A DNA stretch of 64,000 nt from Roseithermus sacchariphilus (GTDB taxonomy: Bacteria > Bacteroidota > Rhodothermia > Rhodothermales > MEBIC09517). A model generated the notes under the pieces. It did not search any database. It was not told the origin of the DNA and worked only from the letters and a program-made list of their open reading frames with translations. The position numbers and the translations under genes are program-made. Shown in pieces: positions 26,489-35,593 of this stretch; within the stretch, counting starts at the first letter, position 1; the number at the start of each line of letters is the position of its first letter. Where the stretch lies: the NCBI GenBank assembly GCA_003285105.1, contig CP030158.1:1225447-1289446 (forward strand). Direction: 5' to 3'.

Positions 26489-29443
26489 ATGGACGCGTTC
26501 TCTCCCGACCGCTGGAAGCGCATCGACCACTTGTTCGAGGCAGCGCTGGACCAGCCCCCGGACCAGCGGGATGCCTTCCTCCGGCAGGCCTGTGCAGAAG
26601 ACCCGGATCTGCTCGCGGCGGTGCAGGGCCTGCTGGCCGACGCCGAGGAGGCCGGCCGGCACCTGGGCGAGTCGGTGACGGACTTCGCCGCCGTGCTCCT
26701 GCCCGACCTGGCGGCCGACCTGGCGCGGCCGCCGGAGGAAGCCCCGGCGCAGATCGGGCCGTACCGCATCCGGGGCGAACTGGGCCGGGGCGGCATGGGC
26801 GTCGTCTACCTCGCCGAGCGCACCGACGTCCCGTACCGCCGGCCGGTCGCCCTCAAGCTGGTCCGGCGCGGCATGGATTCCGAGGAGATCCTCCGGCGCT
26901 TCCGCTACGAGCGGCTCCTGCTGGCCCGCCTGCAGCACCCGAACATCGCCCGGCTGCTCGACGGCGGGCAGGCCGAGGACGGACGGCCGTATCTGGTGAT
27001 GGAGTACGTCGAGGGCGAGCCCATCGACGTGTACTGCGACCGCCGCCGGCTCTCGGTCGAGGAGCGGCTGCGTCTGTTCATGCAGGTGGGGATGGCCGTG
27101 CAGGCGGCCCACCGCAACCTGGTCGTCCACCGCGACCTGAAGCCGTCCAACATCCTGGTGAGCGAAGCCCCCGGTTCGGGTCCGGAGCAGGCTACGGTGA
27201 AGCTGCTGGACTTCGGCATCGCGCGGCTGCTGACCGACGAGGCGGCGCCCGCCGGGCCGGTGACGGTGCCCTACACGCGCACGGGCATGCGGGTGCTGAC
27301 GCCGGCCTATGCCAGCCCGGAGCAGCTGCGGGGCGAGGCGGTGACGACGGCCGCCGACGTCTACGCCCTGGGGGTGGTGCTCTATGAAGTGCTGACGGGC
27401 CACCGCCCCTACACCTCCGGCGAGGGCCAGACGCTGGAGCAGGCCATCCTGACGCAGACGCCGGCGCGGCCGAGCACGCGGGTGGAGGAGGAGGGGCTCG
27501 CGGACGGCGGCTCGCCGGAGGCGCCTCGCACGCGGGAGGCCATCTGCGCGGCGCGCCGAACGACGCCGGAGCGGCTGCGCCGCCGCCTGCAGGGCGATCT
27601 GGATACGATGCTGCTGATGGCGCTGCGCAAGGAGCCGGAGCGGCGCTATGCCTCGGCCGAGGCCTTCGTGGACGACATCCGCCGCCACCTGGCCGGCCTG
27701 CCCGTCCGGGCGCAGCGCGACACCTGGCGCTACCGGGCCCGGAAGTTCGCCCGCCGTCACACCGCCGGCCTGGCCGTGGCCGGCCTCGCCCTGCTCCTGC
27801 TGGCCGGGCTGACGGCGTTCTACACCGCCCGGCTCACGCAGGAGCGCGACCGCGCCCGCCTGGAGGCGCAGAAGGCCCGGGCCGCGCTGGCGTTCATGGA
27901 AGACCTGTTCGACGGCGCCGACCCGGACGCCACCGCCGGCGACACGCTCGATGCCTTCGACCTGCTCGCGCGCGGCGCCCGGCGGCTCGAACAGCCCGGC
28001 GCCCTCCCGCCCGCCGAAGCCGCGCAGACGGCCCACACCCTCGGCGCCCTCTACCTGAAGCTGGGCGACTACGACGCCGCCGAGCGCTGGCTCACGGCGG
28101 CCCTCGACGGCTGGCACCGGCTCCCCCGGGCCGAGGCCGAGGCGGAGGCGGTCACGCTCGTGTCGCTCGGCCACCTGGCCACCCACCGCGGCCAGTACGC
28201 CCGCGCCGACTCGTTCTTCGCCGCCGCCCTCGCCCTGCCCGCCGGCGCACCCGCCGACCGGGCCGGCCGGCTCGTCGAATACGGCGATGCGCTGGCCGAA
28301 CGGCAGGACTACCGGCGGGCCGACTCGGTCCTCCACCGGGCACTCGCCCTCCTGCCCGGCACCGACCCGGCGAGTGAGGAACGTCGCGCCGACGCCTGGT
28401 TCGTCCTCGGCACCATCGCCATGAACGAGGCGGACTATGCCCGCGCCGAGAGCCTGTTCGCCCGCGTGCTGGCCTGGCGCAAGGCCCACCTCGGCCGGAT
28501 GCACAACCGCACCCTCGACGTGCTCAACAACCTGGGCAACCTCTACGCCGACGAGTACCGTTACGAGGAGGCCGACTCGCTGCTCTCCGAGGTGCTGCGC
28601 CTGCGCACGGCACTCCTCGGCCCCGAGCATCCCCTCACGGGCGAGGCCCTGAACAACCTGGGGCTCGTGGCCTTCGGGCTCGGCGACTACGACCGCGCCG
28701 ACTCGCTCCTGCGCCGCTCCCTGGCCCTGGCCGAGCAGCACGCCGGCCCCGTGCACCGGGACGTGGGCATGACGATGAACAACCTGGGCTGGGTGGCCCT
28801 GCGCCGCGACCGACCGCAGGACGCCGAGGCCCTGTTCCGCCGGGCGCTGGCCATCATGGAAGCCGCCTCGGGGCCCGTCAGCGCCGACGCCGCCCTGCTG
28901 CTGGGCAACGTGGGCTTCGTGCTCCACCAGCAGGACCGTCCGGCCGATGCCCTGCCCTTCTTCCAGCGCGCCGTCGACGTGCGGCGGCAGGTCCATGGCG
29001 ACAGCAGCATGCACGTGGCCTGGCGCCTGTTCGCCCTGGGCGAGGCCCTGCGCGACCTCGGCCGCCTCGACGAAGCCGAGGCCGCCCACCGCGAGAGCGT
29101 CGCCCTGCGACGGGCGCTGCGCCCCGCCGGGCATTTCGACGTCGGGCGCGGGCTCAACGGCCTGGGGCGCACCCTCGTCGAGCAGGGCCGCTATGCCGAG
29201 GCCGAGCCGGTGTTGCGCGAGGCGGTGGCCATCATGGACGCCCTGGCGCATCCCAACCGGGCCATCTCCCAGCTCTGGCTGGGGACCTGCCTCACCGGCC
29301 TCGGCCGCTTCGACGAGGCCGAGGCCCTGCTCCGGGCCGCGCAGGCCGCCCGCCCGGACGACCCGCTCGTCCGCCGCGCCCTCGACGCGCTCCACGAAGC
29401 CCGGCAGCGTGCGGCCTCCGCCGCACCGCCTCCCGATGGCTGA
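26489..29443 (+). CDS. Transmembrane serine/threonine protein kinase with C-terminal TPR repeats
   Basis: 984 aa. The kinase domain (about residues 88-400) has the P-loop GRGGMGVVY, the ATP lysine in VALKLVRRG, catalytic HRDLKPSN near residue 214 and DFGIARL near 240, all intact. A transmembrane helix (TAGLAVAGLALLLLAGLTAF) lies near residues 427-446. The rest is a long series of TPR-type helices (for example LNNLGNLYADEYRYEEADSL) likely outside the inner membrane or binding partners. Pairing with the preceding ECF sigma gene suggests that kinase activity controls the sigma factor, but no substrate can be read from sequence. Confidence 0.93.
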   Translation: MDAFSPDRWKRIDHLFEAALDQPPDQRDAFLRQACAEDPDLLAAVQGLLADAEEAGRHLGESVTDFAAVLLPDLAADLARPPEEAPAQIGPYRIRGELGRGGMGVVYLAERTDVPYRRPVALKLVRRGMDSEEILRRFRYERLLLARLQHPNIARLLDGGQAEDGRPYLVMEYVEGEPIDVYCDRRRLSVEERLRLFMQVGMAVQAAHRNLVVHRDLKPSNILVSEAPGSGPEQATVKLLDFGIARLLTDEAAPAGPVTVPYTRTGMRVLTPAYASPEQLRGEAVTTAADVYALGVVLYEVLTGHRPYTSGEGQTLEQAILTQTPARPSTRVEEEGLADGGSPEAPRTREAICAARRTTPERLRRRLQGDLDTMLLMALRKEPERRYASAEAFVDDIRRHLAGLPVRAQRDTWRYRARKFARRHTAGLAVAGLALLLLAGLTAFYTARLTQERDRARLEAQKARAALAFMEDLFDGADPDATAGDTLDAFDLLARGARRLEQPGALPPAEAAQTAHTLGALYLKLGDYDAAERWLTAALDGWHRLPRAEAEAEAVTLVSLGHLATHRGQYARADSFFAAALALPAGAPADRAGRLVEYGDALAERQDYRRADSVLHRALALLPGTDPASEERRADAWFVLGTIAMNEADYARAESLFARVLAWRKAHLGRMHNRTLDVLNNLGNLYADEYRYEEADSLLSEVLRLRTALLGPEHPLTGEALNNLGLVAFGLGDYDRADSLLRRSLALAEQHAGPVHRDVGMTMNNLGWVALRRDRPQDAEALFRRALAIMEAASGPVSADAALLLGNVGFVLHQQDRPADALPFFQRAVDVRRQVHGDSSMHVAWRLFALGEALRDLGRLDEAEAAHRESVALRRALRPAGHFDVGRGLNGLGRTLVEQGRYAEAEPVLREAVAIMDALAHPNRAISQLWLGTCLTGLGRFDEAEALLRAAQAARPDDPLVRRALDALHEARQRAASAAPPPDG

Positions 29444-29506
29444 ACGCCCGGAGCCGCGGGAGGCGTCCGATGGGGAGCCGCCGGTGGGGAGGGCAGCCGA
29501 AGGGGG

Positions 29507-29995
29507 TCAGGCGTGGATGCGCTGCCCGTAGCGCCGCTGTATCCAGTCTGCCAGCGGCATGCGGATGCGCGGCGGCAGCGAGCGGTGTTCCTTCTTCAGC
29601 GTGAGGAAGATCCACTTGTGCTCGAGCACGTTCAGCGCCGCGGACACGTCCCACAGCGGCGGCAGCACGATCGTCACCTCCCGGCCCACCCGCTGCAACT
29701 CCGCCAGGAAGCGATCCGGGTCGTCGACGTGCTCCATGGTGTGGGAGCACAGCACCGTGTCGAACTGCTGGTCGGCGAAAGGCAGGTGGTAGATGTCGTC
29801 GATCAAGACGAAGCGCGGGAGGGGGCCGTGCTGCACGATGTCCGCGTTGACGCCGCCGCCGTCCGTCTTGCCGCAACAGATGTTGAGGTCCCACCGCTGC
29901 CGGTTCAGGATGCGACGCTTGAGGACGGTATAGCTGAGGTAGTTGAGGCCATACAGCAGCGCGATGAAAGCCAGCAGGATCAACAGCAGAGGCAT
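29507..29995 (-). CDS. Membrane-anchored SAM-dependent methyltransferase (class I-like)
   Basis: 162 aa from the ATG at 29995. A hydrophobic N-terminal segment (LLLILLAFIALLYGLNYL) anchors the protein. The remaining short Rossmann-like part has a motif I-like stretch (LNICCGKTDGGGVNADIV) and the methyltransferase-11 hallmark LPFADQQFDTVLCSHTMEHV. At about 130 residues the catalytic part is compact and lacks the long C-terminal region of typical enzymes. The gene diverges from uvrA with a 236-bp shared upstream region. Confidence 0.8.
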   Translation of the reverse strand: MPLLLILLAFIALLYGLNYLSYTVLKRRILNRQRWDLNICCGKTDGGGVNADIVQHGPLPRFVLIDDIYHLPFADQQFDTVLCSHTMEHVDDPDRFLAELQRVGREVTIVLPPLWDVSAALNVLEHKWIFLTLKKEHRSLPPRIRMPLADWIQRRYGQRIHA

Positions 29996-30231
29996 GGGCA
30001 GGAAAGGCCGTGGGGGCGGTCCGAGGGGAAGCGGAGCGGGATGGCGGTTGTACCGCGCGCCGCCCCTGCTGTTCGGAAAGGCCCACGCCCGGCGGCACCG
30101 CCGTCCGCTTCTGCCGCTGCGCGCACGCTTCCGCACCCTCCATCCGTCGTTTTTTTGCCATCGGCCCGGCACGCGCCGCGCCCGTCGCCGTATACACGGG
30201 ACGGACTTTCCACGAACGGACCCGCCCGCCG

Positions 30232-33117
30232 ATGCCTGACACGCCCGCCGTCGAGACGCCCGCCGCCTCCAACGGCGCCGACCTCCGCCCGGTCGCCCGC
30301 CGCCACATCGTCATCCGGGGCGCCCGGCAGCACAACCTGAAGAACATCGACCTGGACCTGCCCAAGGGCAAGCTGATCGTCTTCACCGGCCCCTCCGGCT
30401 CGGGCAAGAGCAGCCTGGCCTTCGACACGATCTACGCCGAGGGGCAGCGGCGCTACGTGGAGAGCCTGAGCGCCTACGCCCGGCAGTTCCTCGAACGCAT
30501 GGACAAGCCGGACGTGGACCTGATCACGGGCCTGGCCCCGGCCATCGCCATCGAGCAGAAGACGATCTCGAAGAACCCGCGCTCGACGGTGGCGACGCAG
30601 ACGGAGATCTACGACCACCTGCGGCTGCTCTTCGCCCGCATCGGCACGACGATCTCCCCCGTCAGCGGCGAACCCGTCACGAAAGACACCCCCCGCTCCG
30701 TCGCCGAGACGCTCACCGACCGGCTGGAGGACCGCACGCGCTTCTACCTGTGCTTCCCGCTGCCGGCGCACAAGAAGGCCTCGGTCCGGGCCGAGCTGGA
30801 AGCGCTCCAGGCGCGCGGCTTCTTCCGCCTGGTGGTGCTCCCCACCGAGAAGCAGGCCGAGAAGGGCGAGACGGAGTCGGTGCTGGACCTGAACGAGACG
30901 CCCCCGGAGAAGGTGCGCGTGGCCCGCGAGCGGCTGCTGGTGCTGGTGGACCGCCTGGCCGTCCGGAAGGGCGACGAGGCGACGCGCTCGCGCATCGCCG
31001 ACTCGGTGGAGCAGGCCTTCCGCGAGGGCGGCGGGCGCTGCGTGGCCCTCGTGGCCCGCGGCGGGCCGATGCTCCACTTCAGCGAGCACTTCGAGCGCGA
31101 CGGGCTGACCTTCGAGGAGCCGACGCCCCACCTGTTCGCCTTCAACAGCCCCGTCGGCGCCTGCCCCACGTGCCAGGGCTTCGGCCGTGTCCCCGGCATC
31201 GACGAGGATCTCGTTATCCCGAATCCTGACCTGTCGATCCGCCAGGGCGCCCTCGCCCCGTTCCGCACCGAACAGTGGAGCGCCCACTTCCGCGACCTGA
31301 TCCGCGTGGCCGCGCAGACGGGCATGAACATCGACGTGCCCTACCACCAGCTCTCCGACGACGAGAAGCGCATCATCTGGGAAGGCCGGGGCGATTACGT
31401 CGGGCTCTACGGCTTCTTCCGCTTCCTGGAGAAGCATAGCTATAAGATGCATTATCGCATCTTCCACGCCCGCTTCCGCGGCTACACCCGCTGCCCGGAC
31501 TGCCGGGGCTACCGGCTGCGCCCGGAGGCGCTCTACGTGCAGGTCGGCGGCCACCACATCGGGGAGCTCTGCGAGCTGACGATCAAGGACGCCCACGCCT
31601 TCTTCGACGCGCTGACGCTGAGTCCCTTCCAGGAGAAGGTGGCCGGGCGCATCCTCGAAGAGATCCGCAAGCGGCTGCGCTACCTGGTCGACGTCGGGCT
31701 GGACTACCTCACGCTCGACCGGCTCAGCCAGACGCTCTCCGGCGGCGAGAGCCAGCGCATCAACCTGGCCACCAGCCTCGGCTCCAGCCTCGTCGGCTCG
31801 CTCTACGTGCTGGACGAGCCGACGATCGGGCTGCACCCGCGCGACACGGACCGCCTCGTCCGGATCCTGGAGCACCTGCGCGACATCGGCAACACGGTCC
31901 TGGTCGTCGAGCACGAGGCCGACGTCATGCGCCGGGCCGATCAGATCGTGGACCTCGGCCCCGGCTCCGGGCGCTTCGGCGGGGAGGTCGTCTTCCAGGG
32001 GGATTACGAGGCCATCCGGCAGGACGAGCGCTCGCTGACGGGCGCCTACCTGAGCGGCCGCCGGCAGATCGCCGTGCCGGCGACGCGCCGCCCGGTGCGG
32101 GAGGACTACCAGCTCGTCGTCGAAAACGCCCGGCAGCACAACCTCAAGCGCCTCACCGTGCAGATCCCCCTGGGCATGATCGTCTGCGTCACCGGCGTCA
32201 GCGGCTCGGGCAAGTCGACCCTCGTGCACGACACGCTCTACCAGGCGCTGCGCCGGCTGAAGGGGCAGAGCGACGGCAGCGCGAAGGTCGGCGCGCACGA
32301 CGCGCTGCGGGGGCACCCGCTCATCGACCAGGTGGAGATGGTCGACCAGAGCCCCATCGGCCGGACGCCGCGCTCGAACCCGGTCACCTACACGAAGGCG
32401 TTCGACGCCATCCGCGAGGTCTTCGCCGCCACGCGCGAGGCCCGGCTGCGCGGCCTCCGGCCCGGCTACTTCTCCTTCAACGTCCCGGGGGGTCGCTGCG
32501 AGCAGTGCCAGGGCGAGGGCGTGATCAAGGTGGAGATGCAGTTCCTGGCCGACCTCTACCTGGAGTGTGAGGCGTGCAAGGGCACCCGCTACAAACGCGA
32601 CGTGCTGGAGATCCGCTACCGCGGCAAGACCATCCACGACGTGCTGAGCATGACGGTGGACGAGGCGGCCGCCTTCTTCGAGGATCAGACGCCCATCCGC
32701 AACAAGCTCGCCGTGTTGCAGGACATCGGCCTGGGCTACCTGACGCTCGGGCAGCCGTCGACGACGCTCTCCGGCGGCGAGGCGCAGCGGATCAAGCTGG
32801 CGGCGCACCTGGGCAAGACGACGAAGGACCACACGCTCTACCTCTTCGACGAGCCCACGACGGGCCTGCACTTCGCCGACATCGAGAAGCTGCTGCGGGC
32901 CTTCAACGCGCTCGTTGAGCAGGGGCACTCGGTGCTGCTGGTCGAGCACAACATCGACGTCATCAAGAGCGCCGACTGGGTGATCGACCTCGGCCCCGAG
33001 GGCGGCGTGCGCGGCGGCTTCATCGTGGCCGAGGGCACCCCCGAGGACCTGGCCCGGCACGAAACGAGCCACACCGGGCGGTTCCTCCGCGAGGTGCTGT
33101 CGCGGCACCGGCTGTAA
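30232..33117 (+). CDS. uvrA: Excinuclease ABC subunit A
   Basis: 961 aa from the ATG at 30232. It is the damage-recognition ATPase of nucleotide excision repair. Walker A of domain I (GPSGSGKSS) and of domain II (GVSGSGKST) are present, with two ABC signatures (LSGGESQRINLA and LSGGEAQRIKLA) and Walker B segments YVLDEPTIGLHPRD and YLFDEPTTGLHFAD. The zinc modules are complete: CPTC with CPDC near residues 310-420, and CEQC with CEAC near 757-783. Full-length and intact. A short out-of-place copy of a UvrA-like C-terminus lies 770 bp downstream. Confidence 0.97.
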   Translation: MPDTPAVETPAASNGADLRPVARRHIVIRGARQHNLKNIDLDLPKGKLIVFTGPSGSGKSSLAFDTIYAEGQRRYVESLSAYARQFLERMDKPDVDLITGLAPAIAIEQKTISKNPRSTVATQTEIYDHLRLLFARIGTTISPVSGEPVTKDTPRSVAETLTDRLEDRTRFYLCFPLPAHKKASVRAELEALQARGFFRLVVLPTEKQAEKGETESVLDLNETPPEKVRVARERLLVLVDRLAVRKGDEATRSRIADSVEQAFREGGGRCVALVARGGPMLHFSEHFERDGLTFEEPTPHLFAFNSPVGACPTCQGFGRVPGIDEDLVIPNPDLSIRQGALAPFRTEQWSAHFRDLIRVAAQTGMNIDVPYHQLSDDEKRIIWEGRGDYVGLYGFFRFLEKHSYKMHYRIFHARFRGYTRCPDCRGYRLRPEALYVQVGGHHIGELCELTIKDAHAFFDALTLSPFQEKVAGRILEEIRKRLRYLVDVGLDYLTLDRLSQTLSGGESQRINLATSLGSSLVGSLYVLDEPTIGLHPRDTDRLVRILEHLRDIGNTVLVVEHEADVMRRADQIVDLGPGSGRFGGEVVFQGDYEAIRQDERSLTGAYLSGRRQIAVPATRRPVREDYQLVVENARQHNLKRLTVQIPLGMIVCVTGVSGSGKSTLVHDTLYQALRRLKGQSDGSAKVGAHDALRGHPLIDQVEMVDQSPIGRTPRSNPVTYTKAFDAIREVFAATREARLRGLRPGYFSFNVPGGRCEQCQGEGVIKVEMQFLADLYLECEACKGTRYKRDVLEIRYRGKTIHDVLSMTVDEAAAFFEDQTPIRNKLAVLQDIGLGYLTLGQPSTTLSGGEAQRIKLAAHLGKTTKDHTLYLFDEPTTGLHFADIEKLLRAFNALVEQGHSVLLVEHNIDVIKSADWVIDLGPEGGVRGGFIVAEGTPEDLARHETSHTGRFLREVLSRHRL

Positions 33118-33180
33118 CCAGGCGCAACATCCGCGTCAGAGTGAGGCGACGTAACAGGTTGCGATTCTGCCTTCTCGATT

Positions 33181-33630
33181 TCACGGAAGATGCTCCAGGT
33201 CGTTCAAATCCTTATGCTGACCGCTGGCCCGTTTATTCCGCTTCAAACACTCCAGACCGATAATCGAGACGTCAACCTCTCCAAGTTTATCCTCAACACG
33301 CTGCGCATAGCACGACGCGAATTCAACTCCGCTCGCGCTTGTTAAAATCTCTACCCGCAGCGGCGGATACCCCATACGTATGATCTGATCCTTTCGCTCG
33401 AACAGCTCTGGCTGCAATGTCGGCACATCGAAGCCGAATGCTCGTAGTGCCCGGTAGACCCGTTGCGCGTTCTCCTCAGAGCGCTCGATCCAGATGTCAA
33501 GGTCACCTGTGGATCGAGGGTAGCCGTGATAGGCCACCGCATAGCCCCCGACGATGAGATACTTTACCTCATGAGCGCGAAACAACCTCAACAGTTCGCT
33601 GAATTCGGTCGGAAGCTGGATCGTAGGCAT
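33181..33630 (-). CDS. Nucleotidyltransferase-fold protein (DUF6036-like), toxin-antitoxin-type pair
   Basis: 149 aa. Residues about 28-47 (YLIVGGYAVAYHGYPRSTGD, continuing into LDIW) carry the GG and DxD core of a minimal nucleotidyltransferase. The rest follows small DUF6036/AbiEii-like proteins. Such proteins often act as nucleotide-transferring toxins or antitoxin modifiers. The gene is lower in GC than its surroundings, suggesting transfer. Its first 62 bp overlap, out of frame, the end of the small upstream gene on the same strand, so the two are tightly coupled. Confidence 0.82.
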   Translation of the reverse strand: MPTIQLPTEFSELLRLFRAHEVKYLIVGGYAVAYHGYPRSTGDLDIWIERSEENAQRVYRALRAFGFDVPTLQPELFERKDQIIRMGYPPLRVEILTSASGVEFASCYAQRVEDKLGEVDVSIIGLECLKRNKRASGQHKDLNDLEHLP

Positions 33631-33775
33631 AGTTGAGCTGGCGCATCTCTTCGAGCGCGGCGAGGCGTTCCCAGGGGGTCAAAGACAACCAGTAGGCACG
33701 GTCCTGTTCTTCAGCCTCCGCAAAAGACGTGACGGAGAAGGCCGATCTATCCAGCCTGGAACGTGTACCTGCCAT
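33569..33775 (-). CDS. Small partner protein of the nucleotidyltransferase, function unknown
   Basis: 68 aa from the ATG at 33775 (MAGTRSRLDRSAFSVTSFAE). It reads on through DRAYWLSLTPWERLAALEEM and RQLNYGYDPAS-like sequence (here RQLNYAYDPASDRIQRTVEV). I have seen this layout repeatedly directly upstream of small nucleotidyltransferases, so it probably is the cognate partner. It has no enzymatic motif. It ends inside the nucleotidyltransferase gene after a 62-bp overlap in another frame. Confidence 0.7.
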   Translation of the reverse strand: MAGTRSRLDRSAFSVTSFAEAEEQDRAYWLSLTPWERLAALEEMRQLNYAYDPASDRIQRTVEVVSRS

Positions 33776-33879
33776 GGGTCTGAAAGTGTTTGGGATGATT
33801 GCACGATGTAACGCCTCACCCACGCTTCCGCTCCCCGGGCAGGCTAACGAAAAGCCCAGCCCTTGTGGTACGTCAGCAG

Positions 33880-33939
33880 ATCGAGCCGGCGGCCCACCCC
33901 GAGAATCACACCGGCCGCTTCCTCCGCGAGGTGCTGTGA
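33880..33939 (+). pseudogene. Remnant of a UvrA-type C-terminus
   Basis: The plus strand reads ...EPAAHPENHTGRFLREVL followed by TGA. The end of the intact uvrA product reads ...ARHETSHTGRFLREVL before its last five residues. The bases are also close (ccgcgaggtgctgt is shared). No upstream UvrA sequence remains, so this is a short leftover of a duplicated or transferred uvrA 3' end. Confidence 0.6.
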
Positions 33940-34007
33940 GCATCCCACGAACCCGGGAGGCGCCCGAGCGTATTTCCAGATCAGATGCAATCCAGCCGCC
34001 CGATCCC

Positions 34008-34334
34008 ATGAAAGTCCGCGTCAACGACGACGGCGTCGTGATCCCACGTCATCTTCTCGGCGGTGCGGCCGAAGTCGAGATTCGCAAAGAGAACGGCATC
34101 GTGGTGGTGATCCCGCTGCCTGCCGATGATCCCATCCTGGGCCTGGGCAGTCAACCCGTCTCCTCCGGCCTCCCCGACGCGTCTGCGGCGCACGACCGCG
34201 AGCTGTGCCATATGCCGGAACACATCTGCCAGGTGGCTGTACCTCCGTCAGCCATCCGCGTATCCAGAGGCTCATCATGGCGGTCGCGACACACATACCC
34301 GACCTGGCCAGTCCGTCCACGCTGCTGGGGCTGA
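34008..34334 (+). CDS. AbrB/antitoxin-like small protein with an extended, probably degraded C-terminus
   Basis: The ATG at 34008 opens MKVRVNDDGVVIPRHLLGGA, followed by EVEIRKENGIVVVIPLPADDPILGLG. This resembles short SpoVT/AbrB-related antitoxins that normally end about 65-70 residues in, after a stretch like DASAAHDR. Here the frame does not stop there. It runs on for some 40 atypical residues and overlaps the start of the Xre gene. No PIN-type toxin follows, so this is likely an orphaned, decaying antitoxin. Confidence 0.45.
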   Translation: MKVRVNDDGVVIPRHLLGGAAEVEIRKENGIVVVIPLPADDPILGLGSQPVSSGLPDASAAHDRELCHMPEHICQVAVPPSAIRVSRGSSWRSRHTYPTWPVRPRCWG

Positions 34335-34705
34335 AGGTGCAGAGCCTCGTCGAGGCGGTGCGCGAGGGGCTGCCCTACGAGGCGTATGAACGCCTGCGTT
34401 CCCGGCTCGGCCTGAGCGCCCGCGAACTGGCGGAGATGCTCTCGATCCCCGAGCGCACCTTGCAGCGACGCCGGCAGTCCGGGCGGCTGACGAAGGAGGA
34501 ATCGGACCGGTTGCTGCGCCTGGCCCGGATCGTCGGGCTGGCGCTGATGGTCTTCGAGGGCGATGCGGAACGCGCCGTGCGCTGGCTGACCACGCCCAAA
34601 ACCTTGCTCGGCGGCGAATCCCCCCTGGCCCGGGCCGACACCGAGCCGGGGACGCGGGAGGTGGAGGACATGCTCTACGCCATCGAGTTTTCCATGCCGG
34701 CCTGA
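34277..34705 (+). CDS. Xre/MbcA/ParS-type antitoxin
   Basis: 142 aa from the ATG at 34277. A helix-turn-helix region (LGLSARELAEMLSIPERTLQRRRQ) precedes a C-terminal toxin-binding domain (EESDRLLRLARIVGLALMVFE, then ALRWL-like sequence and the final NPP-free tail). This is the antitoxin of the RES-Xre (type II) toxin-antitoxin family. It normally represses its own promoter and blocks the toxin active site. The RES toxin gene follows 45 bp downstream on the same strand. Confidence 0.9.
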   Translation: MAVATHIPDLASPSTLLGLKVQSLVEAVREGLPYEAYERLRSRLGLSARELAEMLSIPERTLQRRRQSGRLTKEESDRLLRLARIVGLALMVFEGDAERAVRWLTTPKTLLGGESPLARADTEPGTREVEDMLYAIEFSMPA

Positions 34706-34750
34706 GCAAGGTCTTCGTAGTCCGTTTGAACGGCCCGGGAGGCGTCCCTC

Positions 34751-35221
34751 GTGCACCTTGCGTGGAGACTGACGAAGGCCCGCTACAGGGATACGGCCCT
34801 GCGGGGGTACGGCTCCCTGTTGCACAGCGGCCGTTGGCACCACCGGGGCATCCCCGTCGTCTACGCGGCCGACACACCGGCGCTGGCTCTGCTCGAGACG
34901 ATGGTGCACCTCGAGGAGGCGGACCTGCTGGCGTTCGACTTTGTTGCGTTCCCGATCCGCTTCGGGGACGATCTCCTGGAAACCCTCGAACCGGTTGCAC
35001 GCCCGGAAGACTGGAACGCCTGGCCGTGGCCGGCCAGCACGCAGCACCTGGGCACGAGCTGGTTCACGGCGCAGCGCTCGGTCGTGCTGCGGGTGCCCAG
35101 CGCCGTCGTACCGCACCAGTACAACTACCTGATCAACCCGACCCATCCGGATTTTTCGCGCCTGGAGATCGGTCCGGCAGAGCCGTTTCCGGTGGATCCG
35201 CGCCTGGCACGGCGCCGGTGA
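34751..35221 (+). CDS. RES-domain NAD-degrading toxin
   Basis: 156 aa from a GTG at 34751, preceded by GGGAGG at a good distance. The RES core is present: an N-terminal WRLTKARY, SGRWHHRGIPVVYAADTPAL with the conserved Arg, LALLETMVHL with the Glu, and a Ser-containing block RSVVLRVPSAVVPHQYNYLI. RES toxins deplete NAD+ and arrest growth. It forms a pair with the upstream Xre antitoxin and lies in a short region of mobile-looking genes downstream of uvrA. Confidence 0.9.
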   Translation: MHLAWRLTKARYRDTALRGYGSLLHSGRWHHRGIPVVYAADTPALALLETMVHLEEADLLAFDFVAFPIRFGDDLLETLEPVARPEDWNAWPWPASTQHLGTSWFTAQRSVVLRVPSAVVPHQYNYLINPTHPDFSRLEIGPAEPFPVDPRLARRR

Positions 35222-35593
35222 GGCGCGGCGGCCGGCCTCGTGACGACCTGTCCGGAGCGGTTGCCCGACTGCCCTGCCCCTCGCCGAACCCGATTCCCCG
35301 GTTCTTCCGGGCACCGAATATCCAACACCACACGCGGTGTCCCGCACCCTTTCCTCCCGAATGGCAACAGCCTGCCATGATGCAAAAGCCCGGAAGCCCG
35401 TTTCTCCCGATGCCGGTGTTGGATAGCCGCTTCTTCGCGTAGCGTGTGCGATCCGGCACGGCCTGCTGCTGCGAAAGGGCGCTGCGAAAGGCCGGGGAGG
35501 CCGGCGCGTAACGGCTTCGCAACCCGCCGCACAAAGGCGGTCGTGCGGCGTAGTACGGGTTCGCATGTTGCACCCCATCCCATCGCATCGAAC
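35222..35593. other. Intergenic region with an 11-bp inverted repeat
   Basis: No convincing gene is present. TATCCAACACC (35319-35329) and GGTGTTGGATA (35415-35425) form perfect arms 85 bp apart, and the enclosed sequence is not coding-like. No target-site duplication or transposase was recognised, so a small mobile remnant is only a possibility. Confidence 0.5.
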
